Shown here piece by piece: positions 39,901-55,447 of a stretch of DNA of 64,000 nt (positions are counted from its first letter, which is position 1; the number at the start of each line of letters is the position of its first letter). Position numbers and translations under genes: made by a program. The notes beneath the pieces were generated by a model. It was given only the letters and a program-made list of their open reading frames with translations. It made no database searches and was not told the origin of the DNA. The DNA lies in the NCBI GenBank assembly GCA_035041965.1, contig JAPYMA010000772.1:1-64000 (forward strand), in the 5' to 3' direction. The DNA is from Anisakis pegreffii (lineage: Eukaryota; Nematoda; Chromadorea; Rhabditida; Anisakidae).

Positions 39901-40597
39901 TTCACATCAATCATATCCCTTGCAACGGTCCAATCGTCAGTTGATGTATCAAGATTTGCATGAGTATGATTACGATGATGATGATGATGATGATGAATCG
40001 ATCGACGCTTTCGACAATCCCTCAAATCTATCTGAATTCCCAAATATGGCCGCAAGTTTTACATATATTCCATGTGCTGGCGTTCCGTATCGAAGCAGCA
40101 ATATTCCAGTGGCAGTAGAACCGCATTTCCATGCACCACCGCCTCCTCCATCTTCAACCGTTCAACCGATATCATTCGATGATCTCGATCGGGTTGAGAT
40201 GGATTTTCTAGCCGAACTTGACGCACAAATTGCTGAACTTCAGGTAATTCAGGACAAATTATCGATAAAAGTTTCATTCATCGGAGTGCGTTACTACACT
40301 TTTTGGATTCCTACTTGCATTTTATTGTTAGCACTTGATCCACTGAATTCCGATGAAACGGTCAACATTTGAAAATACTTCTGCATAGAGGAAGGAAATT
40401 TGCATTGCGGGCTTTCAGTTATAAGTGAGGTTAATGATCAGTTGCAGGTGAAAAGTGTGGCAGTACGTCAGTTGGTGGACGAGGCTCGTGAACGACGTGA
40501 CGCTCGTGCACGTACGAAGCAGTTATGCATGGAGCAGTTGGCTGAATTGAAACAGCTCAAGTGGGTGATGCGCGATCACTTCGAGCTTGTTCTTTGA
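31000..40597 (+). CDS. Unrecognised disordered protein, C-terminal seven exons
   Basis: Seven exons join in frame: 31000-31171, 36071-36284, 36751-36857, 37170-37375, 39140-39371, 39701-40243 and 40448-40597 (TGA). They give 540 residues; the first exon begins in mid-codon, so the N-terminus is missing upstream. The protein is mostly low complexity, rich in Ser, Arg and Gln. It has an SSGYGSQDSSPDSS stretch near residues 225-237, five Asn at 283-287, seven Asp at 402-408 and five Pro at 456-460. A charged, probably coiled-coil tail covers about 466-535 and ends in ELVL, which resembles a class II PDZ ligand. No enzyme domain is visible; it looks like a cytoplasmic adaptor or scaffold, but that is inference. 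Exon 2 has an alternative acceptor at 36054, and the exon 4 acceptor is uncertain (37162 or 37170). The phase matches and the SSGYGSQDS|SPDSS junction support the later joins; the first join, across a 4.9-kb intron, is weaker. Confidence 0.7.
31422..31470. repeat. ATT/AAT microsatellite-like tract
   Basis: This imperfect run of taa, att and gtt triplets lies in the first visible intron of the plus-strand gene. It has no evident function. Confidence 0.8.
35213..35583 (-). CDS. Candidate antisense exon inside an intron
   Basis: The minus-strand frame opens with ATG at 35583, directly after a tgattcag acceptor. It runs 123 codons to a CTCAG|gtaatt donor, leaving phase 2. It begins MENRGDYPPFRSRLIRTRSF and is rich in Ser, Thr, Lys and Asn, with no hydrophobic segment or known domain. 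An acceptor placed directly before ATG is compatible with a trans-spliced first exon. It lies in the 4.9-kb intron of the plus-strand gene, so it would be a nested antisense gene. No downstream exon with matching phase was found: direct joining to the 28.5-kb candidate runs into a stop codon. Confidence 0.4.
38129..38150. repeat. Second copy of the ATCCCGGGATTGAAAAAT repeat
   Basis: It shares 18 identical bases (38130-38147) with 8279-8296, some 30 kb away. It lies in the intron between the exons ending at 37375 and starting at 39140. See the cluster at 8248-8297. Confidence 0.7.
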
Positions 40598-41894
40598 TGA
40601 TACTTTGTATCTTCGTTGTGAAAGAATATGAGAACGACCCGAACTCAAGCCTAGGATGATAACTCGAGCATTCTAGCTGATCTTATCATGATTCCCGGGG
40701 AAAGTGTAGTATCCATTTAATAACTTTAGTCAGTAATCGAACCACTGATTGGAGTAATATTCTATAGTCATCGAAACATCTCTGCAAAGTGGTTCACTTG
40801 TGATTCACCTAGGAATCACCGTATTGAAAACAGTCAAATCTGGGAAATCGAACAGAATTGTGATGGATGTTTTGATCTGGAAAAATTTGAGTCGAAAATA
40901 GAAAATTTAAAAAAAACATGTGAATTACGGTGAATGCAATTATTAATGCTTTTGTAGCAAGAATGTGAAAATAAGTAGGAAAACGTGAGTTTGGTCGTTT
41001 TCACAAGATGCGAAACTGAAAAATTACTGTGAAAAAAGTTTGTTTGTTTATTTTGCTTGTGTTCCCTTGTTTTCATTTTATCACTACGCATATGTGAGCC
41101 GATATCATTGCCGTATTGCTTTATTCGTTGAATGGTTTTGTTTTGTTGTTTTATTTTTTCGTTTGTAATTTGATTTGTTTAGAAATAAGGATTTATGGAG
41201 ATATGTGATTGTAAGATATGTCGCATGCAATAAGTGCAACGAAGTTATCGACTAAAAATTACATTCAGTAGTAGCAAATGTTCTCGTGTTTGCTGTCTAA
41301 CAATAGGTAATTTAGGTTCACTGTCAGATTTTTGGCCAGTTCAACATTCCGGTGTTTTGTGGAGGAGTATCATAAATTAATGATGAAATTTTGTGTGGGA
41401 ATCCTCCGATTGTAGCGCTGAAATCGTTTGATTAAGAAACAAGAACACATTCGTTCTGAATATCGGTTTTGGGATTGAAAAAGAGGTGATCTATCAATGT
41501 GCATTGCTTGAACTGATAATCTGCTAAGAAAATAACTGGTTGCTTTACTAGCTGTTCGCTTTCGATTGAAGTTTCATCAGTTATGGTTTGACATTTGTCT
41601 CAATGGCGCTAGTTTAGTTTCATAATGATGTTGTGCATTCTCCTAATTTTATTGGCCACTCAACAAGAGTGAATGAATAATTTCTGTTGAAATGCTGAAT
41701 CATTTGATTGCTGTTGATTGATCAGAAATTATTCGTGTTCGTTTTCGTAACGTTGTTTTAAAGAGAGCTTTATTCAGTTATAATCCACCTTACTTGACTC
41801 TCATTATGTTTTCCAGTTCTGATTCTTGATCATTGCGATGTCCGGTTGGGTGGTGCACCATATCTTTTGCACATCCTTAATTCGCACCATATTA

Positions 41895-41912
41895 AGCAGC
41901 AGCAGCAGCAGC
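41895..41912. repeat. (AGC)6 trinucleotide repeat
   Basis: Six consecutive AGC triplets occur outside any coding exon found here. This is a simple microsatellite. Confidence 0.9.
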
Positions 41913-44591
41913 TATTCATTGTTCATAGTTTCAGTTCATGAGAATTGATCGAATAGTGAACATCGTGTTTCATCAATGAGAACTGAACAGACTGAATGGT
42001 TCATCGGAAAGTATCTTTTGAATGTATAATCAATGGAATCATATCTTAATCAAAATTACCTAATATTCCAAGGCAATATCCATAGTATCCATAAGAATTA
42101 TTATCGCTTTCAAAGTTTTTGTTTTGTTCAGCTGGAGTTGTATTTTTAATTTGTTAATCTCGTGAAAGACGCTCCACTGTCATATAGGCGAACGTTCTTG
42201 TCACTGTTTAATCAAATAATTGTGAATGTGATTTGAATGTAACAAACTGGCATTAAATAATATTTTGAACGCTTCTTTATCAGTTATTTTTATTGTTGTT
42301 TTATTCATTTCATCATTATTTTCAATGCACAGTTTTAAAAATTTTGGTGGAAATAAATCTTGAAGTTATGGCTGTCACATGTTGCGTTCCATTTTTAAAA
42401 TGTATTCTAAATTTCCATCATTTTGAACATTTTTTTTTGGAAAGACGTTTCGAACGGATAAGCACAGTCGATGAACAAAAAAATGCTCTGAACAGAACAG
42501 AAAAGAAATCTGAACAGAAAGCAGTGAGTTCGTTCGTACTTTTCTGTGTGCAAAGGATCGACATGCTTAAGGCCATGATACCGATGTTAGCCTTCAGTGG
42601 GAGTGAACATTCCATTATTTCATACGAGTGAAAGGAGCTGTATAATTACGTCAATGATTTTATGACTATTTTTCCGATTCCAGTCCATGTTTATGATTGA
42701 ATTGCGCATTCAGAATCGTCATACTTAAGCAAAGAACGAAAAAATCGGAATTTTAACTTATTCAGATGGAGCAAAGGTTATTAGTATTTTCGCCAGAATG
42801 TACGGACGCACCTTCTTCTGAGCTTTTCAATAAATACCTGATATTCTTGAAAGTTTTCGTTGAGAGTTTGAAAGCTTGAAAGTTTTCGTTGAGACAACTT
42901 CATTGAGTTATTTTTCGCCTTTCTGAGGCAATTCAGAAATGGCTACTTGCTAGCAGTTTGCGACAAGGGGACATGAACTACACACAACCTCAAAAACAGA
43001 AGGGAATAAGTAAAATCTAAGGGTGCATTATGGTAAGGGTGCGGATAGTTTTTTTAACTCGTTCACACATGCTGAACTACAGTATACTGAAAACATGACG
43101 CGCTCGAATATGGAATCATCGTTCGTCCAATCCATTTTCGAAAGCATTTCATCTGATCTGAAATGAGCACAAGAAAACTGAATTAGACATTTTTATTCAG
43201 TTTCGATACATTGTTCCTTTTTCATATCTTTCAATTTTCACCCAATTCAATTCACATTTGGAACTTGATGCATTCATTTCAGCATCGACATTCATCCAAA
43301 TCAGATAATCATCATCAAACTATGTTTACATGAAAACGCTTCTTATTTTCGCATAATCAATTCTAAGGCAATTTCAGATAATTTCATTGCTACGTTTTTA
43401 TTCCATTCTTTTTTTTGGTTAAGCAAATGGAATTTGTTACGAATGTGATTAGGGAATGCGCTACTTTCGCAAGCGATGCATTATTTGGTTCTTTCAATTA
43501 ATGCACGTTTGGGAATTCAGTTTCGAATATTCAATTAGAATTCGAACGAGTTCGTTGGAAATTTCAAAATCAAGCATATCCGAGCAATGGATACAGAGAG
43601 TCGTGAGTGGTGGTTCTAAGTAGTGAAAATAAATTATACAAGTTGAGAACGAAAACAAGAAAGTCGATCGAACAACGCTGATGGACGGACAGTAGTTAGG
43701 TAATACGATTTAAATATTCATCAGAACTGAGGTGAATCGAAGTCAAGAGAAAATGAAACTGTATAAATGATAGAAGTGAGGTGATAATTGACTAATCGCT
43801 CAAGAAATGATACTTTCTTTACATTATGTCAAAACGCATCAGCAATAACGAGATGAAATGAACATCATTAAATGAACATGAACGTTTTCGTACGTCACAA
43901 TTGAGACTTTTATGCTTTCTTCGATCAATCACACATCCAAATGGCAGTTTTGGCAAGAATTCTACCTAAGCCTCTTTAATCTAATAGTGAATGTAATCAT
44001 TACATCCTTCTCGATGCAATATTCTGGGCCTCAGGCAAATTACTCAACATAACCCCATTTATGATACGATTATAAGTGAGTCTCGTTCAAAATCAATTAT
44101 ATTCAGGATGTGTCTATAATGAATTTCGCTTCTCCTCTCAATCAAAAGATGCTTCCCGCAGAGGAGATGTATTAACTACTCAAATACTCACCGATGGATT
44201 AGTTAATACACCAAATTGTAATGATACTCTAAACACACATTGCTTCGTTAGAAAAACGAACATCCCACGCAATAGGATTTGACGATTGCATATTATAGGA
44301 TGATGCATAATTCAGCTCACAACTAGCGCACGTGTCCGTGCGTTTGATTCACCTTAATTATCATTAACGTGGCTTAGTTCTTCAAATTTGCACAGTTGTT
44401 TTATTCATATTGCAGTGCTATAAAGCTAATAATATTACAGAAGAACATCTCTGAAGGGAATAAATTATTGTAAATGGATCGAACGAACTGAATGGCGTAT
44501 CAGTCGTTCAAATTCAAATAGAGAAAGCGTTTTAAAACATTAGGAAATACGTTGATATGTCAGTGATGAAATCACTTGAGGATACAGCTGG

Positions 44592-44635
44592 TTGTTGTTT
44601 ATTTATGTATAGTTGATTGTTGTTTATTTATGTAT
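44592..44635. repeat. Direct duplication, period 25 bp
   Basis: The 19-base unit ttgttgtttatttatgtat occurs at 44592 and again at 44617. This is a local tandem duplication. Confidence 0.85.
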
Positions 44636-45340
44636 CTATTTAATTGCTCATTTATTGAGCAATGAGAATTGAGAATGCAACTGCAATAATGATGATTATG
44701 CTTAATGACCGTTTATGAAGACGCACATCATTCACATGTATCATCTTACTATATCAACACAAATAAATATTTATCCGGTTGAATAATGACTTGTTTATGG
44801 ACTAATGAACTGAATAATAAAGTTGTTTTGATTATGAGCAGAACGAATGTCAACTGATTATTCCATCTAACCGTTTCTTCATCCCGTTGTTCTGTATTTT
44901 CAGTTATGAATTTTATTAACACAATTCTTATTTCTCTAATCGATGAAACGAATCGTGTGAAATGCACTCCTAAATTCAACGTTCATAGTCAACGAGGAGC
45001 GAACATTTTCGATGAAATGGAGAGAAAATATTGGCTGTAGAAATGAGAAGAAATCAAATAAGACTTCGAGAAAAAAATAAAGCTCACCGTTATGTTCACT
45101 AATTTTTCCTATCAATTAAGGTTGATTATGCACAACAAATACGTACGATTTTATCGCATTTGCATTTGCATTGGCGAAGAGTCATATTGATTTTAATTTG
45201 TAAATAAATTCTTTGAGACAATCAGTTTCATGATGAAGTCATGCTTAATATCAAATGCCCATCTCAATTACTATCCTCATCAGCAATCCGTCATACTCAG
45301 GCATGAAATGCAATTTGAGTTGTTTTGACATATCCCATTC

Positions 45341-45640
45341 ACCTTCATCTAGACCAGTGGTTCTCACACTCGGAAGCTCCATTATCCTCTCCATGGTTAT
45401 TATCTCTCCCCCCCTCCCCCCACTACGGTAATTTACTATTTCCGCGCGTAAAGAACGTCAGTAATAATTTCCGACCCCTCTATTACCCTCTGACACCTCC
45501 AAATTACCCAAAAAATGGGTCATTTCTTCCTCTATGGGGATCCTTGATCTAGATCTTCGATTCTCACACTCGTGGGCTCCATTAACCAATCCCTCCTCCT
45601 CCTCCCCCCACCACAACAACTTACTATTTCCATGAATGCT
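45341..45640. repeat. Diverged tandem duplication, period 200 bp
   Basis: Bases from 45341 and from 45541 align at an exact offset of 200 (shared ttctcacactcg at 45361 and 45561, then gctccatta). Both copies then have a C-rich tract and a shared ttactatttcc (45433 and 45621, after a 12-base length difference). The second copy is cut off near 45640. The first contains cagtggttctca, which resembles some hAT transposon ends, but no matching inverted end is visible. Confidence 0.7.
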
Positions 45641-46026
45641 ACTTTGGAAGACTCTTGAAACAACAACATGCCCAAGTATCTCACTCATAAATTGAAAACA
45701 ATAACTTTCAATCTAGAATCTCACATCACATCCACCACAGCGTAGCAAACATTTGTTACAAACCAGATAACTATGACACAATTAAGCAGTTACTTCGTTC
45801 GGAAAAAATCCATTGTAGGATGCAATTAAGAAACTTGTCAAAACTTTTTAGTGCTGCCGAATGACAACGAACGATAAATTCAAAAACACTCGTTCTTTTC
45901 GCACCAAAGCAATGGTCTTTTCTGTCACACCAAATCACTCAATCAATTCCCACTGTTCATGAGAGATGATCTCAGCCAACATACTGAAAATCTTACGAAA
46001 TACCTGTGACTACTTCAAACTAGTGT

Positions 46027-46102
46027 TTGGAACCGCAAGATCTTTTGCGTCGGCCCAGATCGAAAAACCTATCGGCGGCCGCAGACAGACGGTTGCCTCC
46101 AA
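46027..46102. ncRNA. GC-rich foldable element, possible small RNA gene
   Basis: A 76-base island that is much richer in GC than its surroundings includes GGCGGCCGC. It can fold into nested stems: TTGG with CCAA, AACCG with CGGTT, and GTC-GGCC with GGCC-gca-GAC, closing a loop around cagatcgaaaaacc. It has no tRNA, 5S or spliced-leader RNA features that I recognise, and no promoter box was identified. The strand is unknown. It could also be a chance fold or a repeat fragment. Confidence 0.25.
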
Positions 46103-46548
46103 CACTTTAGTCGTGATCACCAGACATCATCAATTCTGTATCTGAGGAATATTCTCCATGACATCAATTGACTTCATTTCTGTCCCTTCATACATCAATA
46201 TGAAGCATACTAAGTTCGCTCCACAAAAAAAATTTCATCAGCAATTCTCCACCTACACCCATTCAAAACAGCTACCTCACTCTCTCCCTTATGATTCACT
46301 TGCCTCACCCTCAGTCTCAATCCTCCGGTTCATTCAATAATGTGACACAAACTTTCAAATCCTTTACACATCAATAGTGAACTCCGTTGGCAAAAGCACA
46401 GAAAGGTTATCACTATCTGAAATAAGGAGCTGTGTATGGTGAACGCCGACTATCTAAAATAAACGGTGCGTGGCGAGAATTGATGGGATGTGAATAAATC
46501 TGACAAAATGCTCAATGTTTGTGGATGAACAACAACAATTTTAACCGA

Positions 46549-46554
46549 TTTATT
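46549..46554 (-). promoter_or_regulatory. Possible poly(A) signal of RPS8
   Basis: AATAAA on the minus strand, about 105 bases beyond the RPS8 stop codon and at a sensible distance for a short 3' UTR. Another AATAAA overlaps the stop codon itself and is too close to be likely. Confidence 0.4.
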
Positions 46555-46657
46555 CATCAAGACCATCGGTGAAATATAAACAAAACAAACAATAACCAAC
46601 AAATAACACTTCTGTTCATTCACAAAAACATAATAAATCAATTCCAATAACAATTAT

Positions 46658-48151
46658 TTATTTAGCTTTCTTGGCACGAATCTTACGCAGGTAGAATTCG
46701 AGCTCTTTACCTTCCAATATATATCCGTCACAACGACCCACTTGACCGGGGCGTGAGCTGATACAAGCTGAAACGATTGACTAGTGTGAATGAGAGTTGA
46801 AAAAAGTTTTCCGATGAAGCCATTACGAGCACATAAAAACGTTGTTCTGACACACAGGTGAGGTCATTCGGCATCGAAGCAAGGAACAACCCGCATTTAG
46901 GTGCAGATGAGGTTTGATCTTCGAGAATGTTTAGCACACGTGAACACATCAAATTTTGGTGTACAGTGTGACTCTACTCTCGGTGCAACTTTTCCTTTTG
47001 CGAATTGTCAAATACAAAAATGATGAAGTGATGAACGAACAAAGAGAAGGCAGGTGAATGCTGAATTGACTAACCAAGAAGACGACCTCCCTGGAACTGT
47101 TCAATGAGATGCGACTCAACTTCAGCGGTTTTTTGCCTTTCGGTGTATTTGGCTCGTGTCCTCTTCGATAAGCTTCGATTGATACGCGCTTCTTCTTCAT
47201 CGGTCAACTTAGCACCCTTCTTTCTGGCTAATGGCAACGCATAATGTGCTTCATACCACTGACGGAACGGAACTGCATCAACAGTGATTATCGAATTCTT
47301 CACCAACGTTTTCGTTCGTACCAACTCGTTGTTTGACGCATTATAAACCGTATCAACAATACGTGATTTACGTGTTATTCCTTAAAAACTTTTTGGCTGT
47401 TATTGCTCAACTGTCAGCATACTCGAACAAATAAAGATTTCGGAACTGTTGCTCAACATAAGTAGGATCAGCGAGTGAGACGGACGTAACTGATTGTATC
47501 GATGTGAGCACTAAGATTTGTAATTTCCGAGTGGTTCAGCACGCGTACAGCAACGAATCGAGTGGTCTGTTGCGTGACTCAACCCCCGGTTTCGTGAACA
47601 TTCTTGATTATAAAATGAAACAGACGTTAGAAGTACAAAAAAAAACCTTCGGATCCCCATGAGAAATTACCAACATCCAATCGAAGAGCACGATGCTTAA
47701 TGTTACCACCACGGCAACGTACCAAATGAATGCGTTTTGGACCAATCTAAAATTTTTCAATCTGAAGCATTCGAAGCAGTCACTGAAGTGAAAGTTGAAA
47801 GCTTCACGATCTATTCAAAATTATTCTGAGCACTTCTCCTCACTAAAATCCTCACGTAAGCTTACGCTGACAGAGTGAACTTGAGCCTTTAAGCCAGTGT
47901 TTCATCGCAGCCACAGTAGCTTGGAAATCAAGGCATTTTGTACGCGATGCAGAATAGTCAATACTGAAGCACTTTCCGCAATGACTTCTCGAGCTGTTTT
48001 TATTGGGATCATAGCGCGATGAGGGATGACTGAGTCAAACCTTAGTGTTGGAAGCAGGACGTCCTAATTCGAACTTTCTCTTTTTGTGCGGCGCACACCT
48101 CTTACCACCAGTTGCACGTCGCTTATGCCAATTATCTCGTGATATACCCAT
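46658..48151 (-). CDS. rps-8: 40S ribosomal protein S8 (eS8)
   Basis: Four exons, read from the minus strand: 48151-48041, 47746-47647, 47380-47075 and 46767-46658 (TAA). They give exactly 208 residues, the usual metazoan length. The start [18 protein letters not shown] is the highly conserved eS8 N-terminus. Later landmarks are the [10 protein letters not shown] stretch, the VRCRGGN and [13 protein letters not shown] segments, and [10 protein letters not shown] followed by [20 protein letters not shown]. The C-terminus is [20 protein letters not shown] then [12 protein letters not shown]. The protein is a structural component of the small ribosomal subunit. Introns are 266-307 bp, and vertebrate RPS8 introns host snoRNAs, but I could not make out a clear C/D or H/ACA gene in these. 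Phases agree at all three junctions. The donors are weak (gtttga, gttttt, gttagt). Confidence 0.97.
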
Positions 48152-49022
48152 TCTCGGTTTTTTCCGAAACTACCCTAAATGTGATTCAACATTATACCAA
48201 CACCAAAATATCAAATCCACACATAAAAGAAAAACTAAAATTGATGCACAATACAGAGTAGCACATTCGAGTGTGGGAAATAACGAACGAACTGCGTCAC
48301 AGTAGGGCAATTCACTTAATTCCTCGTTACGGAAAAAATTAAAAAGTGAAAGAAAACTATGAAAATAAGAATTCAGTAAAGATAATTGTCAGAAAAATTC
48401 GACCATCGCAATGAAACCGTGATGATACTACAACTGATGAGCGAATAAAAATGGGAAACCCAGAGTTAATGAGAAGGAATCAAAAATTTTATTGTTCACA
48501 TCGGTCAGATATAGCAAAAATACCCAATATTATACGTAATACACAGAAACCCGCAGAAATTCGCCAAAATCCCTTCAAAATTCCACCATAAAATCCTTCA
48601 CAAACAACTACGTTCACTTCTCAAGTCTACGGTAACGTAACGATGTGCAAGATATCACATCCATTTCAGATTTAAAACTTTGGTTAGAGCGCGAAAATGT
48701 TGCGAACAAATTTTCTGCGGGAAGATTTTTTTGAATCGCTTTCCTGGTTACTTGGATGATCGAAAATCACCTCAGGTTTCGAAATATTGATTCAGCTTTG
48801 CAGAATAAATGTTTTTCACGGAGCCAGTATTGTTGAGCTGGTGAAACCCTCTTCAGTATATTTTTTATTTTTATTATTGCATTATGCTTGGCATCAACAT
48901 TATAATCGCGTACTTAATTTTGTACTCTCAAATCCATCGATGCCTGTTATTCAGTGTTTTTAAAGGGTATATCCGTGCGGTCAAGCAGAAGTTAGTGCAC
49001 AATCCCTCGTGAAGTAGAGAAG
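48152..49022. promoter_or_regulatory. Shared head-to-head spacer, RPS8 and MCM3
   Basis: An 871-bp spacer separates the divergent start codons of RPS8 (minus) and MCM3 (plus) and must hold both promoters unless distal exons exist. It contains no plausible exon. Two E2F-type motifs lie 300-335 bases from the MCM3 ATG. The remainder is AT-rich with no obvious TATA box at a decisive position. Confidence 0.6.
48689..48723 (+). promoter_or_regulatory. Pair of E2F-type binding motifs upstream of MCM3
   Basis: GCGCGAAA (48689-48696) matches the reverse complement of the E2F consensus TTTSSCGC exactly. GCGGGAA (48717-48723) matches the common TTCCCGC core. Both are in the same orientation, 28 bp apart, in otherwise AT-rich DNA. 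MCM genes are classical E2F/DP targets at the G1-S transition, so the position fits; occupancy is inferred. Confidence 0.5.
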
Positions 49023-54719
<5,697 letters not shown>

Positions 54720-55447
54720 TGTTCAATTCATCTTGTATCAATATTCTGTTGTTGTTCAAAGTGTTTTATGTCGATGAATTTTTGCATGTTTTATTCTTCA
54801 CGCAATTCGCATGAGACAGTGGCTTTTAGATGATTAATTCTGATGAACATCTTTGCTTATATCGACAAAAAAATTGGATTTGTTTGTTCATTCGTCATTT
54901 TTACTGTCTTCATTTTCATTGATACTGTACTATCAATTTATCGATTGAAGTAAGACTCCTTTCAGTCAGAACTATTGATTCCTCCGAAAAATACCACCTA
55001 AAAATTCACTTATTTCTAAGTTAAAATTTCATTCATTCATTTGGCTGGTTATTATTTCACTGTTATAAATAATGTCAAAGTTATCATGTTATGTTGTAAT
55101 AATGTTACTACCGTATGCCTCGGCTTGTTTGCCATATAAATATCGTTTGTGTTCACATATCATTCCAATATTTCCCTTTCTCATAATCGTTTTTTTTTTT
55201 GTTGTTAGAATTCAATTCGTCAATCCTCATTAATATTATCGGTTTATATGCATGAATTGCTTGGTGCGTAATACGTTGTATGTTTATGATTTAATGGAAT
55301 TTTGAATTTTTCTGCTCTCAAATAAATTCGGTGCAAAATTCTTTGAATACCTTCGCTAAATAGTTGGTTTATTTTATAATTTACAATTTTTACACTCGCT
55401 CACTCTCAACACGTATCGTTATTGCGAAACTTCGCTTTATTTGGCAT
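54720..55447. other. Tail-to-tail spacer between MCM3 and the GPCR gene
   Basis: A 728-bp convergent 3' region. AATAAA on the plus strand at 55321-55326 is a possible but distant MCM3 poly(A) signal. No exon or RNA gene was seen. Confidence 0.5.
55368..55441 (-). promoter_or_regulatory. Possible poly(A) signals of the GPCR gene
   Basis: Minus-strand AATAAA hexamers lie at 55441-55436 (seven bases past the stop codon) and at 55373-55368 (about 75 bases past it). The second is at the more usual distance. Confidence 0.35.

Larger units (their letters stand above)
40598..45340. other. Intergenic region, no gene found
   Basis: This region lies downstream of the plus-strand scaffold-like gene. 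Open frames are short; the longest is 112 codons at 42293-42631, with an overlapping antisense frame and no protein features. It contains six AGC triplets (41895-41912) and a 25-bp-period duplication (44592-44635). I found no convincing exon pairs. Confidence 0.55.

Noticed and set aside
42293..42631. 112-codon plus-strand frame
   Set aside because: It is overlapped by an antisense frame, rich in residues from AT-rich codons, and has no family resemblance or splice context.
45347..45554. hAT element with 8-bp target duplication (ATCTAGAC/ATCTAGAT)
   Set aside because: The supposed duplication is part of a longer alignment at exactly 200 bp offset that continues on both sides, so a tandem duplication explains it. 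The opposite end also lacks a convincing inverted repeat.
46768..48040. snoRNA genes in the RPS8 introns
   Set aside because: I looked for C (RTGATGA) and D (CTGA) boxes with terminal stems on the sense strand and found only mismatched or misplaced motifs.
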